From Hordeum vulgare subsp. vulgare (taxonomy: Eukaryota > Streptophyta > Magnoliopsida > Poales > Poaceae): DNA of 64,000 nt. The DNA lies in NCBI RefSeq assembly GCF_904849725.1, contig NC_058521.1, forward strand, positions 563,724,176 to 563,788,175, in the 5' to 3' direction. Under the pieces are notes generated by a model. That model did no database searches, was not told where the DNA came from, and saw only the letters and a program-made list of their open reading frames with translations. The position numbers and the translations under genes were made by a program. Shown here in pieces: positions 42,402 to 56,300 of the stretch (its first letter is position 1; every line of letters starts with the position of its first letter).

Positions 42402-44203
42402 TATTGGAAATATGCCCTAGAGGCAATAATAAATTGTTTATTATTAATGTCCTTGTTCAAGATAATCGTTTATTATCCATGCTAGAATTGTATTGATTGG
42501 AAACTCAAATACATGTGTGGATACATAGACAACACACTGTCCCTAATGAGTCTCTAGTTGACTAGCTCGTTGATCAAAGATGGTCAAGGTTTCCTGGCCA
42601 TGGACAAGTGTTGTCACTTGATAACGGGATCACATCATTAGGAGAATGATGTGATGGACAAGACACAAACTATAAATGTAGCATTTGACCGTGCCAGTTT
42701 ATTGCTACTGTTTTGTGCATGTCAATGTATCTGTTCCTAGGACCATGAGATCATGCAACTCCCGGACACCGGAGGAATACCTTGTGTGCATCAAATGTCG
42801 CAACGTTACTGGGTGACTATAAAGGTGCTCTATAGGTATCTCAGGAGGTGTCTATTGGATTGGCATGGATCAAGACTTGGATTTGTCACTCCGTGTGACG
42901 GAGAGGTATCTCGGGGCCCACTCGGTAATACAACATCACAACAAGCCTTGCAAGCAATGTGACTAAGGAGTTAGTCACGGGATCTTGTATTACGGAATGA
43001 GTAAAGATACTTGCCTGTAACGAGATTGAACTAGGTATAGAGATACCGACAATCAAATCTCGGGCAAGTAACATACCGAAGGACAAAGGGAACTGCATAC
43101 ATGATTAACTGAATCCTTGACATAGAGGTTCAACCGATAAATATCTTCATAGAATATGTAGGATCCAATATGGACATCCATGTCCCGCTATTGGATATTG
43201 ATCAGAGAGTGTCTCGGTCATGTTTACATAGTTCTCGAACCCGCAGGGTCTGCACACTTAAGGTTCAGTGACGTTTTGATATAGTTGAGTTATAGGTGTT
43301 GGTGAACGAAGGTTGTTCGGAGTCCCAGATGAGATTCTGGACATCACTAGGAGCTCCGGAATGGTCCGGAGGTAAAGATTGATATATAGGAAAGTTGCAT
43401 TTGACTTCCGGAAAGTTTTCGGGCATTACCGGTAATGTACCGAGAGTGACGAATGGGTTCCGGGGTTTTACCAGGAGGGGCCACTCAACCGGAAGAGAAC
43501 CCAATAGGCCTAAAGTTTGTGCACCAGCCCTTAGTGGGATGGTGCGGCCAGCCCAATAGGGCCTATTTCGGCCAAGGAACAAATAAGGGGAAAAATGGGA
43601 AGAAAAAGAAAAGGTGGAATCCTAGTAGGAGTAGGATTGGAGGTGGACTCCTCCACCACCTCTCCACTTCGGCCGAACCCCTATTAGGGTTTTTGGGTTG
43701 CCTCCTTCCCTCCCCCCTCCTATATATACTAGAGGGTAGAGATGCTTTTTATACCTCAAGAAAAGGTGCATCCCTCTCTCCCTCTAGACCGTTTACTCCT
43801 CTAGATTAGTTCCACAGAAGCTTGGCGAAGCCGTGCTGGATTGTTCACCACCACCACGCCGCCGTGCTAGAGTAGTCATCTACCTCTCCGCCCTCTTGCT
43901 AGATCAAGAAGACGGAGATCGTCATCGGGTTGTACGTGTGCTGAACGCGGAGGTGCCATCCGTTCGGCACTAGATCGGGATGGATCATGATGGGATCGCG
44001 GGACGGATCGTGATGAGATCGCATGATGGGCTGCGATTTGGATCGCGAAGATTTTCCACTACATCAACTGCGTAATATATGCTTCCGCTTAGCGATCTAC
44101 AAGGGTATGTAGATTCACTCTCCCCTCTTGTATATGATCATCACCATGGATAGGTATTGCGTGTGCATAGGACAATTTTGTTTCCCATGCAACGTTTCCT
44201 ATA
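42402..44203 (+). repeat. 5' LTR of second Copia element, 1,802 bp
   Basis: Diverged from the Angela LTR throughout (e.g. ATTTGACCGTGCCAGTTTATT where Angela has GTTGATCGTGTCATTTTGTT) but colinear with it. A TATATATA box is near 43722. Confidence 0.88.
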
Positions 44204-46231
44204 AGCGGCATCATGAGCTAAGTTCATGCGTAGATTATATCTCGAGTAGAACGCAAAAGAGTTTGTGGGCGTTGATGTTTGATTTGCTGCCCTCCTTAGT
44301 CTTTTCTTGATTCAACGACATTGTTGGATTGAAGTGGCCCGGACCAACTTTACTCGTACGCTTACGAGAGATCGGTTTCATCGGCTGACATGCAACTTGT
44401 TGCATAAAGATGACTGGCGGGTATCTGTTTCTTCAACTTCAGTTGAATCGGATTTGACCGAGGAAGTCCTTGGAGAAGGTTAAATAGCAATTTGCAAACT
44501 CCGTTGTAGCTTTGCGTAAGTAAGCTGTGATCATACTAGATACCCATAGCAGCCATGTAAACACATGCAACAACAAATTAGAGGACGTCTAACTTGTTTT
44601 TGCAGGGTATGCTTGTGATGTGATATGGCCAAAGACATGACATGATATATTGGATATATATTGGTATGTTGTAATAGTTAAATATCGACTTGCACGTCGA
44701 TGCTACGGCAATCGGCAAGAGCCATAGTGTTGTCTTTAAAAAAATTGCGCTTGCAGATGCTCTTGCTATATCGCTAGGCAGTAGCTTTAGTAGTAACATC
44801 ATATATAGCGTGACAACCTCGATGGCAGCACAATGATGGAGATCATGGTGTTGCGCCGGTGACGATGGAGACCATGCCAGTGCTTTGGTGATGGAGATCA
44901 AGAAGCACAAGATCATGGCCATGTCATGTTACTTTTTTATTTGCATGTGATGTTAATCCTTTATGCACCTTATTTTGCTTAGGACGACGGTAACATTATA
45001 AGGTGACCCCTCACTAAAATTTCAAGATAAAATTGTGTTCTCCCCGACTGTGCACCATTGCGACAATTCATCATTTTGATAAACCACGTTATGATCGGGT
45101 GTGATAGACTCAACGTTCACATACAACGGGTACAAAACAATTGCATGCGCGGAACACTCAGGTTAAACTTGACGAGCCTAGCATGTACAGACATGGCCTC
45201 GGAATACAAGAGACCGAAAGGTCGAGCATGAATCATATAGTTGATATGATCAACATGGATATGTTCACCATTGAAACTAATCTCAACTCACATGATGATC
45301 GGACTTGAGTTAGTGAATTTGGATCATGCACCACTCGAATGACTAGAGGGATGTCTATTCGAGTGGGAGTTCTTAAGTAATATGATTAATTGAACTCATT
45401 ATCATGAACATAGTTAAAATGTCTTTGCAAATTATGTTGTAGCTTGCGTTGTAGCTCTACCGTTTTAGATATGTTACTAGTGAAAATTTAGTTGAAAGTT
45501 GATATTAGCAATTATGCGAACTCGGTCTGTAAACCGAGGATTGTCCTCATTGCCGCGTAGAAGGCTTATGTCCTTAATGCACCGCTCGGTGTGCTGAACC
45601 TCGAGCGTCGTCTGTGGATGTTGTGATCATCTGACATACATGTTTTTTATGACTACGTGACAGTTCAGTGCATAATGCTTAACGACTTAGAATTAAGGCA
45701 CCGAAGATGTTTGAACGTCACGAAACATATGAGATGTTCCAAGAGATGAAATTGGGATTTCATGCTCGTGCCCTTGTTTAGAGGTATGAGACCTCCGACA
45801 AGAGTCTTTGTATACAAAGTAAGGGAGAAAAGCTCAATCGTTGAGCATGTGCTCAGATTGTCCGAGTGGTACAATCACTTGAATCGAGTGGGGGTTAATC
45901 TTCCAGATGAGATAGTGATGGTTCTCCAAAGTCGCTGCCACCAATCTACTAGAGCTTCGTGATGAACTATAACATATGATGGATATATATGAGGATCCTT
46001 GAGCTATTCGCCATGTTTGACACCGCGAAAGTAGAAATAAAAAGGGAGCATCAATTGTTGATGGTTAGTAAAACCACTAGTTTCAAGAAGGGAAAGGGCA
46101 AGAAGGGATACTTCATGAAACGACAAACTAGTTGCTGCTCTAGCGAAGAGACCCAAGTTTGAACACAAATCCGAGACTAAGTGCTTCTGTAATGAGGGGA
46201 ATGGTCACTAAAGAGGAACTACCCTAGATAT
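44204..46231 (+). pseudogene. Second Copia: degenerate leader and gag
   Basis: The only recognisable coding is a gag remnant at about 45780-45960 (SIVEHVLRLSEWYNHLNRVG, related to VSEHVLKMSGYSNHLAELG in the Angela element). Frames before and after are closed by many stops. It is interrupted at 46232 by a solo LTR. Confidence 0.8.
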
Positions 46232-48028
46232 TGTTGGGGAACGTTGCACGGGAAACAAAAACTTTCCTACGCACACGAAGGCATGGTAATGTTCATCTAC
46301 GAGAGGGAGATTGGACACACATACCCTTGTAGATTGCTAAGCAGGAAGCGTTAAGGAACGTGGTTGATTTAGTGGTACAACTTCGTGATTTAAATCACCG
46401 TCGTCCCACAATCCGTCCCACGATCCGTTCCGATCTAGCGCCGAGCGGACGACACCTCCGCGTTCAGCACACGTACAGCTCGATGACGATCTCCGCCTTC
46501 TGGATCCATCAAGAGAGATGGGGAAGTAGATGAGTTCTCCAGCAGCGTGACGGCGCGACGGTGGTGGTGATGATCTACTCCTACAGGGCTCCGCCCGAGT
46601 TCCGCAGAATCCGATTTAGAGGAAGAACTATGTGGTATAGGTTTGAGTTGCACGTGGCAAAGTTGTGTCTCAAAATCCCTAAAACCACCAATATATAGGA
46701 GGAGGGGAGGGGCTAGCCTTGGGGCTCAAGGGAGCCCCAAGGGCGCCGGCCGATTGGGAGGAGGTGGACTCCCACCCCAATTCGGTTTGGGGGAAGGAGT
46801 CCACTCCTTCCTTCCCACCTCCCTCTATTTTTTCTTTCCTTTGGTATTTTCTCTTATGGTGCCATATCCCTCTTGGGTTGGCCTCACCAGCCCACTAAGG
46901 GCTGGTGCGCCACCCTAGGGTTATTGGGCTCATTCCCGGGTGGGTGGGCCCCTCCCGGTGAATATCCGGAACCCATTCGTCCCTCCCGGTACACTCCAGG
47001 TAATGCCCGAAATCTTTCCGGTGACCAAATGAAACCATCCTATATATGAATCTTCATTTCCGGACCATTCCGGAAACCCTCATGACGTCCGTGATCTCAT
47101 ACGGGACTTCGAACAACCTTCGATCACCAACACATATAACTCAACTATACTGAAACGTCATCGAACCTTAAGTATGCAGACCCTGCGGGTTCGAGAACTA
47201 TGTAGACATGACCCAAGACACTCCTCGGTCAATATCCAATAGCGGGACCTGGATGTCCATATTGGATCCTACATATTCTATGAATATCTTATCGGTTGAA
47301 CCTCTGTGCCAAGGATTTATATAATCCCGTATAGCATTCCCTTTGTCCTTCGGTATGTTACTTGCCCGAGATTTGATTGTCGGTATCCCTATACCTACTT
47401 CAATCTCGTTAGTGGCAAGTCTCTTTACTCATTCCATAATACAAGATCACATGACTTACACTTGAGTCACATTGCTTGCAAGGCTTGTATGTGATGTTGA
47501 TTTACCGAGTGGGCCCTGAGATACCTCTCCGTCACACGGAGTGACAAATCCCAGTCTTGGTCCATTCTAACTCAGTGGACACCTTCGGAGATACCCGTAG
47601 AGCACCTTTATAGTCACACAGTAACGTTGTGACGTTTGATACACAGAAGGTATTCTTCTGGTGTCACTGAGTTACATGATCTCATGGTCATAGGAATGAA
47701 TACTTGACACGCAGAAAACAATAGCAACAAAATGACACGATCACATGATACATCCATAGTTTGGGTCTAGTCCATCACATGATTCTCCTAATGATGTGAT
47801 CCAGTTATCAAGAGACAACACTTGCATATGGTCAGAAAACCTTAACCGTCCTTGATCAACTGGCTAGCCAACTAGAGGCTTGCTAGGGACATTGTTTTGT
47901 CTATATATCCACACATGTATCTATGCTTTCATTCAATACATATATAACATGGATAATAAACGATTATCTTGAAACAGGAAATATAATAATAATTATTTTA
48001 TCATTGCCTCTAGGGCATATTTCCAACA
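46232..48028 (-). mobile_element. Solo Copia LTR, 1,797 bp, inverted
   Basis: Read on the minus strand it runs from TGTTGGAAATATGCCC (48028) to the terminus at 46232 (TGTTGGGGAACGTT on the plus strand). The flanks are GATAT (46227-46231) and GATAC (48029-48033), a 5-bp duplication with one mismatch. The related third Copia has the uninterrupted sequence (CTACCCTAGATGCTTGGTAG at 55392), so the empty site is known. With no internal region, this is a solo LTR left by LTR-LTR recombination. Confidence 0.93.
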
Positions 48029-49414
48029 GATACTTGGTAGATGAGAAGGCTGGCAAAGTTGATAAAAGTATATTGGATAGACATGATACTGATGTGTACT
48101 TTACTAGGACTCCTAGTAGCACTAGGATATTAGATACCGGTTAGGTTGTTAAGTGTTAGTAACTCGAAGTAAAAACTATGAAATAAACGGAGACTAGCTA
48201 AAGGTGAGGGGACGATGGTTGTTGGAAGTGTTTCCAAAGTTGATGTGATCACCATCACACGCTCCCTCTACCATCGGGATTAGTGTTGAACCTAAATAAA
48301 TGTTATTTGGTGTTTGCATTGAGCATGAACATGATTAGATTATGTTTATTGCAATACAATTATTCATTTAAAGAGAATAATGGTTATGCTATTTGCTTGA
48401 ATAAATACCTTCAATGGTTTATTGAATTCAATCATAGTGATACACATGTTCATGATATTGTTGCCAAAAAGAAACAAAGTAGTAATGATAGTACCACTTA
48501 CTTGTGGCACTGCCGCTTGAGTCATATTGGTGTAAAAACGCATGAAGAAGCTCCATACTGATGGACCTTTGGACTCGCTCATTTTTGAATCGTTTGAGAC
48601 ATGCGAACCATGCCTATTGGTGTAAACGCATGAAGAAACTCCATGCAGATGGATTGTTTGGACTCACTTGATTTTGAATCACTTGAGACATGCAAATCAT
48701 ACCAGATGGGCAAGATGACCGAAGGCCTCATTTTCCAGTGAGATGGAACAAGAAAGTAACTTATTAAAAGTAATACATTTTGATGTATGCAGTCCAATGA
48801 GTGCTAAGGCACACAGTAGATATCGTTATGTTCTTACTTCACAGATGATTTGAGTAGATACTAGTGTATTTGCTTGATGAAACACACGTCTGAATTATTG
48901 AAAGGTTCAAGTAATTATAGAGTGAAGTTGAAGATCGTCGTCACAAGAGGATAAAATGTCTACGATATGATCATAGAGATGAATATCTGAGTTGCGAGTT
49001 TGGTACACAATTAAGACAATGTGAAAATAGTTTCACATCTCATGCCACCTCGAACACCATAGTGTGATGGTGTATCCGAACGTCATAGCCACGCCCTATT
49101 TGATATGGTGCATACTATGATGTCTCTTATCGAATTACCACTATCGTTTATGGGTTAGATATTAGAGAAAACCGCATTCACTTTAAATAGGGCATCACGT
49201 AATTCCGTTGAGATGACACCGTATGAACTATGGTTTCGAGAAACCTAAGCCGTCGTTCAAGTTTGGGGTTGCGACGCTTATGTGAAAAAGTTTCAGCATG
49301 ATAAGCTCGAACCCAAAGCGGATAAATGCATCTTCATAGGACACCCAAAATAGTCGGGTATACATCCTATCTTAGATCCGGAATTAAAGTGTTTGTTTCT
49401 AGAAACGGGTCCTT
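48029..49414 (+). pseudogene. Second Copia: degenerate protease-integrase remnants
   Basis: Remnants include a protease-like stretch (ARILDTG-like, near 48130), the integrase zinc-finger HCRLSHIG (near 48510), and pieces aligned with the pol of the third Copia (KVFVSRNG near 49385). Stops and small deletions occur every few dozen codons. A short duplication (CGCATGAAGAAGCTCCAT, 48539 and again about 48628) is visible. It is cut by the Gypsy element at 49415. Confidence 0.78.
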
Positions 49415-51058
49415 GATACGTCCCAAACGTATCTATAATATTTGCTTGTTCCATGATCTTTTGGGTGACATTGTTATATGTTTTGCTACACTTTTATATC
49501 ATTTTACACATATTTGGACTAACCTACTAACTCAGTGCACCCAGTGCCAGTTTCCGTCTGCTGATGTCTATTTTGCACGGGCTTTTGCCCAATTTTCCAA
49601 AGCCCAAAAATTACCAGAAAGAATATATAAAAAATCAGCATAACGGGAGCTTCGAGATCACCAAAGATGGGCCAGAGGGGGCCAGGGGCCGCCCAGGCGA
49701 CCTGCTGGCGCGACCTACCCCTTGGCCGTGCTAGGAGGTCGCCTGGGTGGGCCCCACCTCCTCCAGTACCCTCCTTTGGCCTATATTTAGAGTCCCAAGA
49801 GGAAAACCTTCCACAACTTTCAGAATCGTGAATTTCTCCATCGTTTCGCCACCGCGGCGCTTCCGAGATCGGCAGAGTCAGGAGACCTCTTCCCGGCACC
49901 ATGCCGAAGGGAGGATTGACCTCTTCCCGCCATGGATGCTTCCCGGACCTGCCGTGAGTAGTCCTCCTTGGACCATGAGTGCATGACCAGTAGCTATGTG
50001 ATGTCTTCTCTCCAATTTTGTGCTTCAATGGTTAGTCCTTGTGAGATGCCCTACATGATCAAGGCATCTATGTAATTCTCTTGCTATTGATATGCTCGGT
50101 TTGTTGGGATCCGATGGATTATGAGATTATGTTCAGATTGTTATGAGTTATATATTTGATTATCCTTTTATATTATGTTCCTTAGTGATTCATCCATGTT
50201 CTCCGTTGCTATTTATTGCTTTGGCCAAGTAGTAGATTGTAACTCGAAGAGGGAGTGTTATGCATGATTGTGGGTTCACGCCCCTCGATGTCTAGATTGA
50301 GTGACAGAAACATGAGACTAGGGGATGTGTTGTTGCCACAAGGGAGAAAACAACGATGCTTGTGACCACGGTTGCAAGGAATTTTTTACCTTACGCATAG
50401 TTCGTTAATACAGTTGTCCGTTGCTTTGAGTTTACCCTTTGGGTGGGGCTCGCAACTTAATAGCGGCGAGATGTTCTGGATAGATATCTCAAGGTGGATG
50501 ATTAGTAAGTAGATGTTTATGAATAAACGGTCTACTTGTCTTAGCGTACTGCCCATTACTATTAAACCTCTAACTATCAAGTAGCATAACTAGCATTGCG
50601 GTGCATTCATAATTCTGTCAATTGCCAACTATGATTTGTTTACCCAAGCATAGTTTTTATCATCTTTTGGGAGAGAGACGTCACTAGTGAACATCATGTG
50701 ACTCCGGTCCATATCACCATCATTGTTTACAGCTCCATCATTTACCGCGTTCATTTACTTTTCCATTGCAATCATTATTACCTTTCCCGCTTGTGTTTTG
50801 ATCATTTGCAAACTACAATGCCGGAGTGATTGACAACCTCTCTGTACTCGTTGGGAGCAAAGTTATTTGTCTGTGTGCAGGCCACGTCTTCTGCTAGCGC
50901 CAGGGTGGAATACACCTACTTGTTGATCCTAGGAGTCCTCTTGGTTCGATAAACCTTACAGTTCCCGTGTGAGAGAAAACTTGCTCCTGACTACATCTCA
51001 ACCTTCCACTTGGGGTAACCAACAAGGTGCGAGAAGTATATACATCATCTCGTCATCA
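49415..51058 (+). repeat. Gypsy 5' LTR, ~1.64 kb
   Basis: It begins TGATACGTC and probably ends near TCGTCATCA at 51058; the exact right end is inferred from the primer-binding site 12 bp further on. The 5-bp left flank is GTCCT (49410-49414). I see no gene in it. Confidence 0.75.
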
Positions 51059-51221
51059 AGCAAAATTTTCTGGCGCCGTTGCCGGGGACTCCAGTCTTCA
51101 AGATAGGGGAGTTGCACGTTATCTTTTACCTTTGATTTTTAGTCTTTTAGTTTTTGCTTTAGATTCTTATACCAAAAACCACAAAAAATTTGTTGTTTTG
51201 TTCTTGCTTGTTGCCGCTGCT

Positions 51222-51533
51222 ATGGGTTCCACTGAAAACACCATGTTGTGTGACTTCACTAGTCACAACAACAATGACTTTATCTGCACTCCTATTGCTG
51301 CTCCCGGCACTGGAGCCATGTCCTATGAGATTAAACCTGCTTTACTGAACCTTGTTATGAAAGATCAATTCTCCGATATTGGAGATGATGCTGCCTTGCA
51401 CTTGAACAATTTTGTTGAGCTCTGTGATATGCAAAAATATAAAGAAGTAGATTGTGATATTGTTAAACTTAAGCTTTTTCCTTTCTCCTTGAGAGGAGGA
51501 GCTAAAGTGTGGCTTCAATCTTTGCCCATGAAT
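51222..51533 (+). pseudogene. Gypsy gag, N-terminal 104 codons, split by insertion
   Basis: ATG at 51222 (MGSTENTML...). It resembles a Retrotrans_gag N-terminus (VKLKLFPFSLRGGAKVWLQS). It is split at codon 104 by the Copia element and continues at 60153. I do not join the parts. Confidence 0.8.
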
Positions 51534-53353
51534 TGTTGGAAATATGCCCTAGAGGCAATAATAAATTAGTTATTATTATATTTACTTGTTCATGATAATC
51601 GTTTATTATCCATGCTATAATTGTATTGATTGGAAACACAGTGCATGTGTGGATACATAGACAAAACACTGTCCCTACTAAGCCTCTAGTTGACTAGCTC
51701 GTTGATCAAAGATGGTCAAGGTTTCCTGACCATAGGCAAGTGTTGTCACTTGATAATGGGATCACATCATTAGGAGAATCATGTGATGGACTAGACCCAA
51801 ACTAATAGACGTAGCATGTTGATCGTGTCATTTTGTTGCTACTGTTTTCTGCGTGTCAACTATTTGTTCCTATGACCATGAGATCATATAACTCACTGAC
51901 ACCGGAGGAATGCTTTGTGTGTATAAAACGTCGCAACGTAACTGGGTGACTATAAAGATGCTCTACAGGTATCTCCGAAGGTGTTCGTTGAGTTAGTATG
52001 GATCGAGACTGGGATTTGTCACTCCGTGTGACGGAGAGGTATCTTGGAGCCCACTCGGTAATACAACATCACACACAAGCCTTGCAAGCAATGTGACTTA
52101 GTGTAAGTCACGGGATCTTGTATTACGGAACGAGTAAAGATACTTGCTGGTAAACGAGATTGAAATAGGTATGCGGATACCGACGATCGAATCTCGGGCA
52201 AGTAACATACCGAAGGACAAAGGGAATGACATACGGGATTATATGAATCCTTGGCACTGAGGTTCAACCGATAAAGATCTTCAGAATATGTAGGATCTAA
52301 TATGGGCATCCAGGTCCCGCTATTGGATATTGACCGAGGAGTCCCTCGGGTCATGTCTACATAGTTCTCGAACCCGCAGGGTCTGTACACTTAAGGTTCG
52401 ACGATGTTTTATGCGTATTTGAGTTATATGGTTGGTTACCAAATGTTGTTCGGAGTCCCGGATGGGATCACAGACGTCACGAGGGTTTCCGGAATGGTCC
52501 GGAGACGAAGATTGATATATAGGATGACCTCATTTGGTTACCGGAAAGTTTTCGGGCATTACCGGAAAAGTTTCGGGCTCATCGGTATTGTACCGGGAGT
52601 GCCGGGAGGGGTGACGGGGACCATCGAGAGGGGTGTCACACCCCAAGGGGTCTCATGGTCTATGGGAAGAGATAAACTAGCCCCTAGTGGGCTGGAATAA
52701 GTTCCCACTAAGGCCCATAAGGTTTGAGAAGGGAAAAACACAAGGTGGGAAGAGTTTCCAAGTGGGAAGGTGGAATCCTACTCCAAGTAGGATTGGAGTA
52801 GGACTCCTCCACCTCAAATTTTGGCCAAAACTTGAGGGTTTGAGGCTGCCTCCTCCCCTCCCTCCCTCCTATATATAGTGGGGTTTTAGGGCTGATTTGA
52901 GACAACTTTTGCCACGGCAGCCCGACCACATACCTCCACGGTTTTACCTCTAGATCGCGTTTCTGCGGAGCTCGGGGGGAGCCCTGCTGAGATTAGATCA
53001 CCACCAACCTCCGGAGCGCCATCACGCTTCCGGAGAACTCATCTACCTCTCTGTCTCTCTTGCTGGATTAAGAAGGCCGAGATCATCGTCGAGCTGTACA
53101 TGTGCTGAACGCGGAGGTGTCGTCCGTTCGGCACTAGATCGGAGCGGATCGTGGGACGGATCGCGGGACGGTTCGCGGGGCGGATCGAGGGACGTGAGGA
53201 CGTTCCACTACATCAACCGCGTTTCTTAACGCTTCTGCTGTGTGATCTACAAGGGTACGTAGATCTGAAATCCGCTCTCGTAGATGGACATCACCATGAT
53301 AGGTCTTCGTGCGCGTAGGAAATTTTTTGTTTCCCATGCGACGTTCCCCAACT
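51534..53353 (+). repeat. 5' LTR of third Copia, 1,820 bp
   Basis: It starts TGTTGGAAATATGCC. It ends ...CCCCAACT, so the terminal A is T. The first ~250 bp resemble the second Copia's LTR and the next part resembles Angela (switch near 51790). A TATATATA box is near 52871. Confidence 0.92.
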
Positions 53354-56300
53354 GTGGCATCATGAGCTAGGTTCATGCGTAGATGTAATCTCGAGTAGAA
53401 CACAAAAGTTTTTGTGGGCGGTGATTTGCGTTTTTCTGCCCTCCTTAGTCTTTTCTTGATTCTGCGGTATTGTTGGACCGAAGCGGCTCGGACCGACATT
53501 ACTCGTACGCTTACGAGAGACTGATTTCATCGCTACGAGTAACTCCGTTGCTCAAAGATGACCGACGAGTGTCGGTTTCTCCAACTTTAGTTGAATCGGA
53601 TTTGACCGAGGAGGTCCTTCGATGAGGTTAAATAGCAATTCATATATCTCCGTTCTGGTGTTTGCGTAAGTAAGATGCGATCCTACTAGATACCCATGGT
53701 CACCACGTAAAACATGCAACAACAATTAGAGGACGTCTAACTTGTTTTTGCAGGGTATGCTTGTGATGTGATATGGCCAAGGATGTGATGTGATACATTG
53801 GATGTATGAGATGATCATGTTGTATTAGTTAATATCGACTTGCACGTCGATGGTACGACAACCGGCAGGAGCCATAGGGTTGTCTTTAAACTAACGTTTG
53901 TGCTTGCAGATGTGTTTACTATATTGCTAGGACGTAGCTTTAGTAGTAATATCATGAGTAGCACGACAACCCCGATGGCGACACGTTGATGGAGATCATG
54001 ATGATGGAGATGATGGTGTGACCCCGGTAACAAGAAGATCGTGTCGGTGCTTTGGTGATGGAGATCAAGAAGCACATGATGATGGCCATATCATGTCACT
54101 TATGAATTGCATGTGATGTTAATCCTTTATACACCTTATCTTGCTTAGAACTACGGTAGCATTATGAGGTGATCTCTCACTAAAATTTCAAGACGAAATT
54201 GTGTTCTCCCCGACTGTGCACCGTTGCGACAGTTCTTCGTTTCGAGACACCACGTGATGATCGGGTGTGATAGACTCAACGTTCACATACAACGGGTGCA
54301 AAACAGTTGCACACGCGGAACACTCGGGTTAAGCTTGACGAGCCTAGCATGTGCAGACATGGCCTCGGAACACATGATACCGAAAGGTCGATCATGAATC
54401 GTATAGTTGATATGATTAGCATAGAGATGCTTACCACTAAAACTATTCTCGACTCACGTGATGATCGGACTTGAGATAGTGGATTTGGATCATGTACCAC
54501 TCAAATGACTAGAGAGATGTACTTTTTGAGTGGGAGTTCTTAAGTAATATGATTAATTGAACTAATTGTCATGAACATAGTCTAATGGTCTTTGCGAATT
54601 ACGATGTAGCTTGCGCTATAGCTCTACTGTTTTTAATATGTTCCTAGAGAAAATTTAGTTGAAAGTTGATAGTAGCAAACTTTGCGGACTGAGTCTGTAA
54701 AACTAAGGATTGTCCTCGTTGCTGCGTAGAAGGCTTATGTCCTTAATGCACCACTCAGTGTGCTGCACCTCGAGCGTCGTCTGTGGATGTTGTGAACATC
54801 CGACATACACGTTTCTGATGACTACATGATAGTTCGGTGCAAAATACTTAATGGCTTAGAAGCGTGGCGCCGAAGACGTTTTGAAACGTCACGGAACATG
54901 AGTGATGTTCTAAAGAGATGAAGTTGTGATTTCATGCTTGTGCCCTTGTTAAGAGGTATGAGACCTCTGACAAGATTCTTTGTCCATGAAGTAAAGGAAA
55001 AAAACTCAATCGTTGAGCGTGTGCTCAGATTGTCTGAGCACGACAATCACTTGAATCAAGTGGGAGTTAATCTTCCAGATGAGATAGTGATGGTTCTCCA
55101 AAGTCACTGCCACCAAGCTGTGAGAGCTTCGTGATGAACTATAACATATCAAGGATAGATACAATGATCCTTGAGAGATTCATGATGTATGACATTGCGA
55201 AAGTAGAAATCAAGAAGGAGCATCAATGGTTGATGGTTAGTAAAACCACTAAGTTTCATGAAAGGCAAGGGCTAGAAGGGATACTTCGTGAAACAGCAAA
55301 ACAGTTGCTGCACTAATGAAGAGACCCAAGTCTAAACCCAAACCCGAGACTAAGTGCTTCTGTTATGAGGGGAACGGTCACTGAGGTGGAGCTACCCTAG
55401 ATGCTTGGTAGATAAGTAGGCTGGCAAAGTCGAAAGTAGTATATTTGATATACATGACGTTGATGTGTGCTTTACTAGTACTCCTAGTAGCGCGAGGGTA
55501 TTGGATACCGGTTCAGTTGCTAAGTGATTGGTAACACGAAATGAAAGCTACGGAATAAACGGAGACTAGCTAAAGGCGAGGTGACGATATGTGTTGGAAG
55601 TGTTTCCAAGGTTGATATGATCAAACGTCGCACGCTCCCTCTATCATCGGGATTGGTGGTGATACCAAAATAATTGTGATTTGGTGTTTGCGTTGAGCAT
55701 GAACATGATTGGATCGTGTTTGTTGCAATATGATTATTCATTTAAAAGAATAATAGTTATTCTATTTTGAATAATTACCCTCAATGGTTTATTGAATCTT
55801 GATCATAGTGTTACACATGTTCATAATATTAGTGCCAAAAGATAAAAAGTAATAATGATAGTACCACTTAGTTGTGGCACTGCCACTTGAGTCATGCTGG
55901 TGTAATATGCATGAAGAAGCTCCATGCTGATGGATCGTTTGGACTCACTTCATTTTGAATCACTTGATACATGCAAAACATTCCACATGAAACAAGTAGA
56001 GTATCTTGTTGGGACCAATGCATTTTTGACGTGTGCAGTCCAATAAGTGCTAAGGCACGCAGTGGATATCATTATGTTGTTACTTCACTGATGATTTGAG
56101 TAGATACATGAGTATTTACTTGATGAATCAGAAGTCTGAAATGTTGAAAAGTTCAAAGCTATTTTAGAGTGAAGATCGCCGTGACAAGAGGATAAACAGT
56201 CTACGATATGATCATAGAGATGAATATCTGAGTTACGAGTTTTGGTACGCAGTTAAGACAATGTGGAAATTGTTTCGCAGTTCATGCCACGTGGAACACC

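Larger units (their letters stand above)
42402..49414 (+). mobile_element. Second Copia element (5' LTR and internal part), interrupted
   Basis: 5' LTR 42402-44203 starts TATTGGAAATATGCCC (the normal TG is changed to TA) and ends CCTATA. The adjacent GCGGCATCATGAGC is a diverged primer-binding site. Internal sequence follows to 46231 and, after a solo LTR, resumes 48029-49414 with protease, integrase and linker remnants. It is then cut by a Gypsy LTR at 49415. There is no reading frame of useful length. The 3' LTR is not in the window; the expected duplication is AACCA (42397-42401). The internal sequence is a close relative of that in the third Copia element. Confidence 0.88.

Noticed and set aside
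49519..50028. 169-codon open frame on the minus strand in the Gypsy LTR
   Set aside because: Located entirely in LTR sequence, low-complexity Gly/Arg-rich, not conserved as protein.
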